From an uncultured Synechococcaceae cyanobacterium (GTDB lineage Bacteria > Cyanobacteriota > Cyanobacteriia > PCC-6307 > Cyanobiaceae): 64,000 bases of DNA. The notes beneath the pieces are model-generated. The model was not told where the DNA came from. It ran no database searches and saw only the letters and a program-made list of their open reading frames with translations. Positions 1-7,624 of the stretch are shown one piece after another (within the stretch, counting starts at the first letter, position 1; every line of letters begins with the position of its first letter). The translations under genes were made by a program, and so were the position numbers. The stretch lies in the NCBI GenBank assembly GCA_902536065.1, contig CACAVZ010000004.1, forward strand, positions 62,001 to 126,000, in the 5' to 3' direction.

Positions 1-61
1 TAATAAATTAACAATCGAAGAGGAACTATATGATGAATTTAATTATCTTCTTGATGAATAA
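1..61 (+). CDS. C-terminal end of an unidentified protein (partial)
   Basis: The reading frame starting at base 2 is open to a TAA at 59-61 and encodes an acidic tail ending in YLLDE. Its start lies left of the window. The next gene begins 20 bases downstream on the same strand, so the two may be co-transcribed. Too little is present to name a family. Confidence 0.45.
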   Translation, partial: NKLTIEEELYDEFNYLLDE

Positions 62-81
62 TTAGTTTTTTATGTTTACTT

Positions 82-498
82 ATGCTTCAGAGTAATAGAT
101 TAGAAGTTTATGCTATCGGCAAAATAAAGAAACTTTGGATTAGAGATGGAATTAGTCAATACAAAAAAAGAATGCCTGAACTTATCATCAATGAGTTAAA
201 GACTTTTAATATAAATAATCTTAGATCCAATAACAATATTATTATCTGCCTAAGTGAAGAAGGCAAGCAGTTTAATTCAGTAGAACTATCTTCTTTACTG
301 TTAAATTTTAAAAATAAAAAAATTAATTTCTTAATCGGTGATACAGATGGAATTAGTTCAGATATAAAAGAAAAATCAGATCTTATCCTAAGTCTGTCTA
401 ATTTAACTTTTCCTCATGAATTAGCCAGATTAATCCTAATCGAGCAAATCTATAGAGCTATTTCTATATCAAACAATTCCCCTTACCATCGCTCTTAA
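82..498 (+). CDS. rlmH: 23S rRNA pseudouridine-1915 N3-methyltransferase (RlmH)
   Basis: SPOUT-fold methyltransferase that modifies pseudouridine 1915 in helix 69 of 23S rRNA on assembled ribosomes. The N-terminus ([15 protein letters not shown]) and the C-terminal block [17 protein letters not shown] followed by a terminal PYHRS match the RlmH family. The SAM-binding loop reads [10 protein letters not shown], where most members have a GG pair, so one glycine is replaced by Asp. At 138 residues it is slightly shorter than the usual 155 or so, because of compact middle loops rather than a lost end. ATG start at 82. Confidence 0.93.
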   Translation: MLQSNRLEVYAIGKIKKLWIRDGISQYKKRMPELIINELKTFNINNLRSNNNIIICLSEEGKQFNSVELSSLLLNFKNKKINFLIGDTDGISSDIKEKSDLILSLSNLTFPHELARLILIEQIYRAISISNNSPYHRS

Positions 499-570
499 AA
501 AAGATTAGATTTAATCTAAAATTAATTTACAAAAGTTTAATAACTAACTATTTTTTGTTTTTTATTATAT

Positions 571-584
571 AGTACATATATACT
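571..584 (+). promoter_or_regulatory. Candidate LexA (SOS) box overlapping the umuD -10 element
   Basis: AGTACATATATACT is a near-palindrome resembling the AGTAC-N4-GTACT type of LexA box known from cyanobacteria. It ends 13 bases before the TTG start of umuD and contains TATACT at 579-584, a plausible -10. LexA binding here would block the promoter. The sequence is seen directly; its regulatory role is inferred from the motif and the SOS function of umuDC. Confidence 0.55.
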
Positions 585-597
585 ATTAATTCAGGTC

Positions 598-1014
598 TTG
601 GCTTCTTTTGATCCAGCTGCTAAAAAGTTAAAAATCCCCTTATTAACTGATTCGGTATCAGCAGGATTTCCTTCTCCTGCAGATGACTATACAGAAGAAA
701 ATATTGATTTAAATGAACATCTAATATCCAATCCGTTTAGTACTTTTTTCCTTAGAGTTAAAGGTGACTCAATGATAAATGCAGGAATTAAAGATAAAGA
801 TTTAATAATAGTAGACAAGAGTCTAACAGCCAGACCAGGGAATATTATCATTGCAATGATAGACGGGGAATTTACAATAAAAAGATTATCTATAAAAAAT
901 AATGAATTATATTTAAAAGCAGAAAATCGTGAATATCCTGATTTTAAATTTAAAAACCATATTGATCTACAGATATGGGGAGTTGTTATTTATTCAATAC
1001 ATAGCTATTTATGA
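598..1014 (+). CDS. umuD: UmuD-like self-cleaving S24 peptidase, SOS mutagenesis subunit
   Basis: LexA/UmuD-family serine protease. RecA-stimulated self-cleavage yields UmuD', which partners UmuC in DNA polymerase V for error-prone lesion bypass. The cleavage site is visible as Ala22-Gly23 in SAGFPSPADDY. The catalytic Ser58 lies in KGDSM and Lys95 in FTIKRL, the same spacing as E. coli Ser60/Lys97. There is no DNA-binding domain, which separates it from LexA. The start is TTG at 598 and the length (138 aa) is normal. The stop codon overlaps the umuC ATG by 4 bases, so translation is coupled. Confidence 0.93.
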   Translation: MASFDPAAKKLKIPLLTDSVSAGFPSPADDYTEENIDLNEHLISNPFSTFFLRVKGDSMINAGIKDKDLIIVDKSLTARPGNIIIAMIDGEFTIKRLSIKNNELYLKAENREYPDFKFKNHIDLQIWGVVIYSIHSYL

Positions 1015-2297
1015 GGATTACAAGTATTGATGCGATAGCTCTTATAGATGCTAATAATTTTTATGCGTCATGTGAACAAAACATTAATCCTCATTTGAGA
1101 AATAAACCAGTTGTAATTTTATCTAATAATGACGGATGTATTATTGCGAGAAGTCCTGAAGCGCGAGCTTTAAAAATTAAAATGGGAGCTCCGTATTTTA
1201 AGATCAAAGAAAGATTAAATAAATTAGATGTAGCAGTCTTAAGCTCAAACTACTCACTTTACGGCGATATGAGCAAAAGACTAATGAATTTACTAAAAAG
1301 ATATTGTGAACAGATCGAAATTTATTCTATTGATGAAGCATTCGTCTCGATTTCTAGACCTAACGATAGAAATCTATATCCTTGGGCAAGGAGCTTAAGA
1401 TCATTAATATATCAGAATCTAGGAATTCCCATAACAGTAGGAATAGGAGAAAATAAAGTAAGAGCAAAAATTGCCAATAAATTAGCTAAAAATATTGACT
1501 ATTCCGCTGGAATATTTGATTTAGCTAGAACCGGAAATGAGAATAATTATTTGAAAAGAATTAGTGTAGATAAGATATGGGGAGTCGGGAAACAAACCTC
1601 TATTTGGTTACAAAGTAAAGGTATTAAAAATGCGAGAGAATTAAGAGATATGGAAGAAAATGAAATTATTAAGAAATTAGGCATCGTAGGAAAAAGATTG
1701 CAATTAGAACTGAAAGGTCATAGATGCCTGCCTATAGAAAAAAACAAGAAGTCAAAAAAAGAAATTCAGGTGAGCAGAAGCTTCGGTACTCCTATCACAA
1801 AATTAGAAGACCTAACCCAAGCACTAGCAACTCACGCAATAAAAGCGTCTGAAAAAATGAGAAGTCAGCATTTGCGATCATCTGAAATTAGAGTATTTGC
1901 TAGAACCAGTAAATATTCAAGTCAAAATTATCAAAGAAGTGCTAATAGAAAACTTACGAATGCAACAGATGACACAAATAGTATTTTAAAAATAGTAGTT
2001 GAATTATCTAAAGAAATTTATAATCCCGAATATAAATTCTCAAAAGCTGGAGTTTTAATGAAGGATTTAACAAATAGCGAATATTTGCAGCAATCAGTTA
2101 TCAATTACAAATCTCAGAAAGTCTTAAAAAAATCAACAAATCTTATGAGAACGATTGATTTATTAAATAAAAGATTTAATAATAATGCAATAACATGGGC
2201 TATTACAAAAAATCCACAAAGTTGGAAGATGAATAAAAATTTCTTAAGTCGCTCATCTACAACTGATATAAAACAAATCCCAACTATAGTAAAGTAA
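1011..2297 (+). CDS. umuC: UmuC-like Y-family DNA polymerase V catalytic subunit
   Basis: Translesion DNA polymerase. Palm motifs of the Y family are intact: the first metal-binding Asp13 is in LIDANNFYASCE, and the catalytic pair Asp108-Glu109 is in YSIDEAF. The segment SNYSLYGDMSKR is the usual conserved block. The helix-hairpin-helix region KIWGVGKQTSIWL follows and the C-terminal little-finger part is lysine-rich. The length (428 aa) is normal. It overlaps umuD by ATGA and is followed after 10 bases by the HExxH gene, so the three likely form one SOS-induced transcript. Confidence 0.94.
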   Translation: MRITSIDAIALIDANNFYASCEQNINPHLRNKPVVILSNNDGCIIARSPEARALKIKMGAPYFKIKERLNKLDVAVLSSNYSLYGDMSKRLMNLLKRYCEQIEIYSIDEAFVSISRPNDRNLYPWARSLRSLIYQNLGIPITVGIGENKVRAKIANKLAKNIDYSAGIFDLARTGNENNYLKRISVDKIWGVGKQTSIWLQSKGIKNARELRDMEENEIIKKLGIVGKRLQLELKGHRCLPIEKNKKSKKEIQVSRSFGTPITKLEDLTQALATHAIKASEKMRSQHLRSSEIRVFARTSKYSSQNYQRSANRKLTNATDDTNSILKIVVELSKEIYNPEYKFSKAGVLMKDLTNSEYLQQSVINYKSQKVLKKSTNLMRTIDLLNKRFNNNAITWAITKNPQSWKMNKNFLSRSSTTDIKQIPTIVK

Positions 2298-2307
2298 ACA
2301 AAATAAA

Positions 2308-2775
2308 ATGGAATTTATAATATTTTTAAGCAAATTAGACAAAGAAATTCTTAACTTATTAACGAAAGCAAATTATAGAGTTGAAGAAAATAAAATTGAA
2401 TGTCTCTTAAACAAAGAAATAAAAGGGCTACATAATTTTAAAGAAAATAAAATAATAATATGTACTGAAAATGCAAAAAAGAAAACAAATTATAGAAATA
2501 AAAAGCAACAACCAAATAAAGATAACTTCAAAACAGAAAGAGCAATAAGAAAAGCATTAAGACACGAAGCGACTCATGCGATACAAAAATGTAATGACAA
2601 TAAAATAATAGGAGATATAAAAAAATTAGAAAGCAAATTGCATCAAAGTAAAAGAAAAGCATTGAAGTTCTCTAGTTCAAATTTTTCTGGGAGTTATGCG
2701 AAAGAATTGGAAGCTTATGTTCTTGAAGATAAGCCCAAAAGAGTTAAAAACTTGATTAAAAAATACTGTCTATAA
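2308..2775 (+). CDS. Small putative HExxH zinc metalloprotease downstream of umuC
   Basis: A 155-residue lysine- and asparagine-rich protein with no signal peptide or membrane segment. It carries a zinc-protease motif RHEATHAIQKC (His86, Glu87, His90), and 45 residues later KELEAYVLED offers Glu133 or Glu135 as a third ligand. The order HExxHAxxxC then xELxA recalls the Atp23/M76 family, but this comparison is from memory and the protein is shorter. It sits 10 bases after umuC on the same strand and converges on dnaG. Function is not established. A role in clearing damaged or DNA-bound proteins is only an inference from the operon. Confidence 0.7.
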   Translation: MEFIIFLSKLDKEILNLLTKANYRVEENKIECLLNKEIKGLHNFKENKIIICTENAKKKTNYRNKKQQPNKDNFKTERAIRKALRHEATHAIQKCNDNKIIGDIKKLESKLHQSKRKALKFSSSNFSGSYAKELEAYVLEDKPKRVKNLIKKYCL

Positions 2776-2791
2776 ATAAAAAATCTTTATA

Positions 2792-4825
2792 TTAACTAGC
2801 GATGAAATTGCCACAACGTTGTTTATCTAAGAAATTAATATGTTGCCTTTCTAAATAATATAATTCCTGAAACTTAATCGCATCTGAATTTAAATCCTTA
2901 AAAAGATCGTCGATCTCTTTATGAGTATTTGAGGAACCTGAAGAAGAATTATCAATTAAAATAGATATACAATTTTCTAAAGTTTTTAATCTTTGAGATC
3001 CCCAAGACTCGATCAAGTGTCTACATCTTTTTAAAGAATTATATTTCTCAAGAAGTGATAAAGTTCCAAGTAAATTGTCTTTAGGATTACTCAGCAAAGT
3101 TATAAACAACTCATTTGGATTAACAAAAATATTAACTTTATTAGATAATTCAGGATTATTAAGAGCTAAGTAGTCAGGCAGATGTGAAATTAATTTAATA
3201 TCCGTAAATTCTTTTTGAAGATTTTCACTATTTGATTGTTTTAAATTATTTAAATAGTTTAAACCTAAAGTATTTTGTTCAATTTTTGAAATATTTTCCC
3301 ACAGAATTTGAATATAATTAGTACTAAAGCCATTAATTTCTCTTTTAAGAAATTCTTCACGTATAAATAGCCTAAGATCAGGACAATGCAAATAATAAAA
3401 AATTATTTCAGATTCGTTTTTCTCACGACGAGAAATTTCATTTGGTTGTTCAAATTTTTTGGATCTGCCATGCCAACGAAATCCCTTAACTTGATTTCTT
3501 AAATCTTGTTCAAACTGTATTGCTAGCCTAGCTTGTCCTTTACTTAATCGTTCAGAGACTTTTTGTAAGTAATGGGTTCTGGTTGATGATTGAGGTAATT
3601 TACTCAACAATTTTACCAATAAAGAAATGACACTTTGGAAAATTTCAGCTTTAGTTAAATCTTTATCTTTAAAGATCTGATCAATCTCCCAATCAATCCA
3701 AAAAGATGAATTATCAATTAAATTAAAATAATCTTCAGGAGTGTGGCTATTCAAATATTCGTCAGGATCTTTAAAATCACATAGCTGAAGTATCTTAAGA
3801 TTAATTTGATCATGAAGAGATAGATTCTCTACTTCTTTAATGACTCTTTTTGTAGCTAATATTCCAGCATTATCGGAATCAAAATTCAAAATTATATTTT
3901 TGTTATCTGTACATCTACATAATTGAGAAATCTGATACTTATTGAGTGCCGTACCAAGACAAGCAACAGAATTAGTAATACCTTTTGAATGAAGAGAAAT
4001 TACATCAAAGTAGCCTTCAACAACAATAGCTTTATCTTTTTTTCTAATATTGCTAGAAGCTTTTTCGAATGCAAACAACATTTTTCCTTTTTCAAATATA
4101 TCTGATTCAGGAGAATTAAGATATTTGGGTTCCTGACCATCAAGAGATCTTCCTCCAAAGGCAACTACTCTTCCTTGCATATCATGTATTGGAACAATTA
4201 ATCTATTTCTAAAACGATCATAAATCTTATCAGAATTATCTTTAGAAGTAGCAAGCCCTGATGCCAATATCAGTTTAATAGGAAATTTTTCCACCTTGGA
4301 TAGGTAGTTAAATAAATCATTCCATGAATTAGGAGCAAACCCTAATTCAAAGTTATCAATAATTTTGTTATTTAAGTTTCTATTTGATTTTAAATATTTC
4401 ATTGCTTCAACACCAAGAGAATTATTTAATTGAGATTTGAACCAATTTTTAGTTACTCTTAGTATTTTATATAGCTCTTCCTTCCTAGATAATTGTTTTT
4501 TATATGCTTCTACTTGGGGACCTTCAAGATTTTCAACGTTAACATTGTTTTTCTTCGCAAGAGAAAGTACAACATCGGAAAAATTTGCACGAGTAAATTC
4601 CATTAAGAATTTGATGGAATTACCACCAGCACCACAAGAGAAACAATAATAGAATTGTTTATTTGGTGATACCGTCATAGAGGGCTTTGTATCATCATGA
4701 AATGGACAAATTCCAACAAATTCCTTGCCTTTCTTCTTAAGAACAATATGTTCAGATATAACATCAACAATATCTGCCTTTTCTTTAACCTCTTGAATAG
4801 TTCTTGGATGTATAGAATGAACCAT
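2792..4825 (-). CDS. dnaG: DNA primase DnaG
   Basis: Synthesises RNA primers at the replication fork. The start chosen is the ATG at 4825 (MVHSIHPRTI), not the TTG 15 bases upstream, because it matches family N-termini. From that start the CHC2 zinc site is Cys40, His43, Cys61 and Cys64 (CPFHDD then YYCFSCGAGG). The TOPRIM motifs are VVEGYFD (Glu270, Asp274) and NFDSDNAG (Asp316, Asp318). The C-terminal 200 residues would be the DnaB-binding region and are poorly conserved. About 677 aa, full length. It diverges from the EamA transporter gene across roughly 90 bases. Confidence 0.96.
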   Translation of the reverse strand: MVHSIHPRTIQEVKEKADIVDVISEHIVLKKKGKEFVGICPFHDDTKPSMTVSPNKQFYYCFSCGAGGNSIKFLMEFTRANFSDVVLSLAKKNNVNVENLEGPQVEAYKKQLSRKEELYKILRVTKNWFKSQLNNSLGVEAMKYLKSNRNLNNKIIDNFELGFAPNSWNDLFNYLSKVEKFPIKLILASGLATSKDNSDKIYDRFRNRLIVPIHDMQGRVVAFGGRSLDGQEPKYLNSPESDIFEKGKMLFAFEKASSNIRKKDKAIVVEGYFDVISLHSKGITNSVACLGTALNKYQISQLCRCTDNKNIILNFDSDNAGILATKRVIKEVENLSLHDQINLKILQLCDFKDPDEYLNSHTPEDYFNLIDNSSFWIDWEIDQIFKDKDLTKAEIFQSVISLLVKLLSKLPQSSTRTHYLQKVSERLSKGQARLAIQFEQDLRNQVKGFRWHGRSKKFEQPNEISRREKNESEIIFYYLHCPDLRLFIREEFLKREINGFSTNYIQILWENISKIEQNTLGLNYLNNLKQSNSENLQKEFTDIKLISHLPDYLALNNPELSNKVNIFVNPNELFITLLSNPKDNLLGTLSLLEKYNSLKRCRHLIESWGSQRLKTLENCISILIDNSSSGSSNTHKEIDDLFKDLNSDAIKFQELYYLERQHINFLDKQRCGNFIAS

Positions 4826-4914
4826 TGAGATTTTTATCAATAAATAATGATTTATTTGTTATAGTTCAAAATCGAATAAGAATCTACATAATTTCACAAT
4901 AAAACTATTTATAA

Positions 4915-5805
4915 ATGATAAATATCGCAGAATTAGAAAAAAATTTAAATTCATTGAATAAGTTAAATTTGGTTTTTGCGTCATTCTTTTTTAGTTTGAT
5001 GACTTTGTGCGTAAAAAATATTGATAAAAGGATACCTATTTATGAATTAGTTTTTTTCAGGTCTTTACTAAGTTTAATGATTACATTATTCATAATAAAT
5101 CTAAAAAATATAAATCCTTTAGGTAAAAACAAGCCATTACTTATTTTAAGAGGTGTTTTAGGAACTTTAGCTTTAGTTTGTATTTTTTATGCGATAAGAA
5201 ATATGCCTCTAAGTATATCTACTGTCATTCAATACACATATCCTATTTTTATATCTATATTCGCTGGCATATTTATAAACGAAAAAATAACTCAGAAATT
5301 GATTTTTGCTTTAATTATTGGCTGGATTGGAATATTAGTTATTTTAAATCAAACTCATTTATCAAGTATAAACGTTGAAATTGATAATATTTCGATTGTA
5401 ATAGCATTTCTAGGATCAATTTGTACCGCATTAGCTTACGTTACAGTGAAAAAACTATCATTTACTGAAGATATCTATGTAATTATTGAATATTTTCCAC
5501 TTGTTTCTTTTATAACTTTATTACCAATTGTATTAATCAACTGGGTTACCCCAAATTGGAATGAAATAGTTTGGATCATAGGCATTGGGTTATTTACTCA
5601 ATTAGGTCAAACCTTCTTGACTATAGGATTAAAAAACTTACCTGCGTCTGAAGCCTCGATCATTAACTATTTACAAGTATTATTTGGATCAATATGGGGG
5701 GTTTTATTTTTCAGTGAAATTATAAACATTAATTTTTTACTAGGAGCTTCACTAGTTTTATTAGGAACTATTATATCTACTACCAAAATAATCAAAAGGA
5801 CATAG
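4915..5805 (+). CDS. EamA/DMT-family membrane permease
   Basis: An integral membrane protein of 296 residues with about ten predicted hydrophobic helices in two repeated halves of five, the layout of the drug/metabolite transporter superfamily. The first repeat ends near NEKITQKLIFALIIGWIGILVIL and the second near the closely similar GASLVLLGTII. Substrate cannot be told from sequence; amino-acid or metabolite export is common in the family. It is transcribed divergently from dnaG. Confidence 0.85.
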   Translation: MINIAELEKNLNSLNKLNLVFASFFFSLMTLCVKNIDKRIPIYELVFFRSLLSLMITLFIINLKNINPLGKNKPLLILRGVLGTLALVCIFYAIRNMPLSISTVIQYTYPIFISIFAGIFINEKITQKLIFALIIGWIGILVILNQTHLSSINVEIDNISIVIAFLGSICTALAYVTVKKLSFTEDIYVIIEYFPLVSFITLLPIVLINWVTPNWNEIVWIIGIGLFTQLGQTFLTIGLKNLPASEASIINYLQVLFGSIWGVLFFSEIININFLLGASLVLLGTIISTTKIIKRT

Positions 5806-5829
5806 AATGTTAATAGAATTAAAAAAAAA

Positions 5830-6186
5830 GTGAAACTCTTTTCCTTAACTTTGTTGTTTTGTTTTTTTCCTATTCTTAAAGTAAATGCAACAACTCCAAA
5901 GTCAGTAACTTGTACAAGAACTGAATATAGAGAGGAATATATACCCGGAACAAAATCAAATCCAGGTTATGTAAGAAGCTATGAAGTGGATGTTGAAATA
6001 CCCTGTGGAGGTCAAACTCAAGCAGGGAAAGTTGATAATAATGACTGTAGTGAGGGTTCTGTTATTGGAGGACTTCTCGGAGCTGGGATAGCACTTTCCT
6101 CCTCTAGAGGTAAAGATAGATTATGGGCTGTACCTGTTGGTGGAACTGCAGGAGCATTAATTGGATGTCAAGTGGATGGTGGTTAA
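5830..6186 (+). CDS. Secreted glycine-zipper protein
   Basis: A 118-residue protein with GTG start and a clear signal peptide (hydrophobic core LTLLFCFFPIL, cleavage likely near VNATT). The mature part has four Cys and ends in a glycine-zipper segment (GGLLGAGIALSS, then PVGGTAGALIGC) typical of 17-kDa surface antigen/glycine-zipper 2TM outer-membrane proteins. Location in the periplasm or outer membrane is inferred. It sits 24 bases after the EamA gene, and its stop touches the ruvA start. No specific function can be given. Confidence 0.75.
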   Translation: MKLFSLTLLFCFFPILKVNATTPKSVTCTRTEYREEYIPGTKSNPGYVRSYEVDVEIPCGGQTQAGKVDNNDCSEGSVIGGLLGAGIALSSSRGKDRLWAVPVGGTAGALIGCQVDGG

Positions 6187-6861
6187 TTGATTAGTTGGAT
6201 AAGTGGAGAACTTGTTGAATCATGGCAAACAAATCAAAAATTTTTTGTTTTAATAAATTGCCAAGGATTAGGGTATGAAGTTCAAATATTAGAACCATTT
6301 TTTCTAAAATTAAGATCAAATCAGATCTCAAATAAAGAAATAACTCTTTGGATAAAACACATTAAGAAAGAAGATTCAGATTTATTATTTGGTTTTACAT
6401 CGAAGAATCAAAAGAAATTTTTTGTTGAAATATTGAATATTCGAGGTGTTGGATCCCAAATTGGTATGGGGATATTAAATAAATTTTCCATTAGTGAAGT
6501 AATCAATGCCATAAAAACACAAAACAAAAAATTAATTAGTTCTGTTCCTGGCATAGGACAAAAAATGAGTGATAGATTAATTTTAGAATTAAAAAGTAAA
6601 TTTAAAAATGAAATTGAAATTCAAGGAGAAAAAGTCATAGATGAAGTTGAGTTTAAGAATTATGAAACCAAAAAATTGATTGAAGACCTTCAGTTAATTC
6701 TGCAATCTTTAAATTACACTAAGAATGAAATTAAAAGTATTTTGCCAATTATTATCAAAGAAACTGAAGGCACTGCAAGAAACGAAAATACTTCATTTGA
6801 AAATTTATTGAAGTTGGCCATGAATTATTTGAACACTACGAGTAGTAATATAGTCAGATAA
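6187..6861 (+). CDS. ruvA: Holliday junction DNA helicase subunit RuvA
   Basis: Binds four-way DNA junctions and loads the RuvB motor for branch migration. The N-terminal OB fold begins MISWISGELVE and includes GLGYEVQI. Two helix-hairpin-helix motifs are visible, ILNIRGVGSQIGM and SSVPGIGQKMSDRLILEL. The C-terminal RuvB-interacting domain is present. Normal length (224 aa). The start is TTG at 6187, immediately after the stop of the preceding gene, which suggests coupled translation. Confidence 0.95.
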   Translation: MISWISGELVESWQTNQKFFVLINCQGLGYEVQILEPFFLKLRSNQISNKEITLWIKHIKKEDSDLLFGFTSKNQKKFFVEILNIRGVGSQIGMGILNKFSISEVINAIKTQNKKLISSVPGIGQKMSDRLILELKSKFKNEIEIQGEKVIDEVEFKNYETKKLIEDLQLILQSLNYTKNEIKSILPIIIKETEGTARNENTSFENLLKLAMNYLNTTSSNIVR

Positions 6862-6894
6862 CGTAGTAGAATAAATAAAAGAAAATTAAATTTT

Positions 6895-7164
6895 ATGTCA
6901 TTAGATACGGCTGAAAAACAGAAGCTTATTGAATCCCATCAAGTACATGCAACTGATACAGGCTCAGCGGAAGTTCAGGTTGCTATGCTCTCAAAAAGAA
7001 TTACAAAATTAAGTGACCATCTTCAAGGGAACATTCATGATTTTGCGTCAAGGCAAGGATTATTAAAAATGATTGGCAAAAGGAAAAGATTACTATCTTA
7101 TATTAAAGATCAAAATGTTCAGAGATATCAAGATCTAGTAAAAAAAATTGGAATCAGAGGTTGA
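6895..7164 (+). CDS. rpsO: Ribosomal protein S15
   Basis: Small-subunit protein that binds 16S rRNA helices 20-22 and organises the central domain. The 89-residue protein contains the family signature block [19 protein letters not shown], followed by [19 protein letters not shown] and [11 protein letters not shown] start at 6895, 33 bases after ruvA. The PAM68-like gene follows after 9 bases, so the three genes are probably transcribed together. Confidence 0.98.
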   Translation: MSLDTAEKQKLIESHQVHATDTGSAEVQVAMLSKRITKLSDHLQGNIHDFASRQGLLKMIGKRKRLLSYIKDQNVQRYQDLVKKIGIRG

Positions 7165-7173
7165 TTTCAATTA

Positions 7174-7623
7174 ATGAAAAAAAAGCAATCTAAAAAAAAG
7201 ATACAAAATAAAAAGAAAAAAACTTATTCTGAGAAAACTGCGTTCGCTAATCTAGAAAAAATATCTAATACCGTAACTACCCCAAAGCGATCGTCTACTG
7301 GGATACCTAAATATGTTGCTGATAGAATGGCAAGAAGAATATTTTTTACAGCAGGAATACCTACAATTTTAGGAATGTCGGTTTTTGTTATTAGCTACAT
7401 TATCGTTACAAGAAATATTGCTGAAATACCTCCTTCCTCAACAATTGCGATTTCAGCTTTGTTCTTCTTATTAGGTCTTGCAGGACTTAGTTTTGGAATA
7501 TTATCAGCCAGTTGGGATAAGGAGCCCGGATCTTTTTTCGGTATTGAAAATATTCCAATGAATATACAACGAGCAAAAGCAGCCTTTAAACCTGCAACAC
7601 AAAATTTTGAGGAGAATGGTTAA
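7174..7623 (+). CDS. PAM68-like photosystem II assembly protein (DUF3464)
   Basis: The 149-residue protein has a very basic Lys-rich N-terminus (about residues 1-25) and two membrane helices (FTAGIPTILGMSVFVISYIIV and ISALFFLLGLAGLSFGILSA). The conserved end is SWDKEPGSFFGIENIPMN. This arrangement matches the plastid/cyanobacterial PAM68 family, which assists early photosystem II and chlorophyll-protein assembly in the thylakoid membrane. It lies 9 bases after rpsO and ends 1 base before the convergent dnaE stop. Confidence 0.88.
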   Translation: MKKKQSKKKIQNKKKKTYSEKTAFANLEKISNTVTTPKRSSTGIPKYVADRMARRIFFTAGIPTILGMSVFVISYIIVTRNIAEIPPSSTIAISALFFLLGLAGLSFGILSASWDKEPGSFFGIENIPMNIQRAKAAFKPATQNFEENG

Positions 7624-7624
7624 T

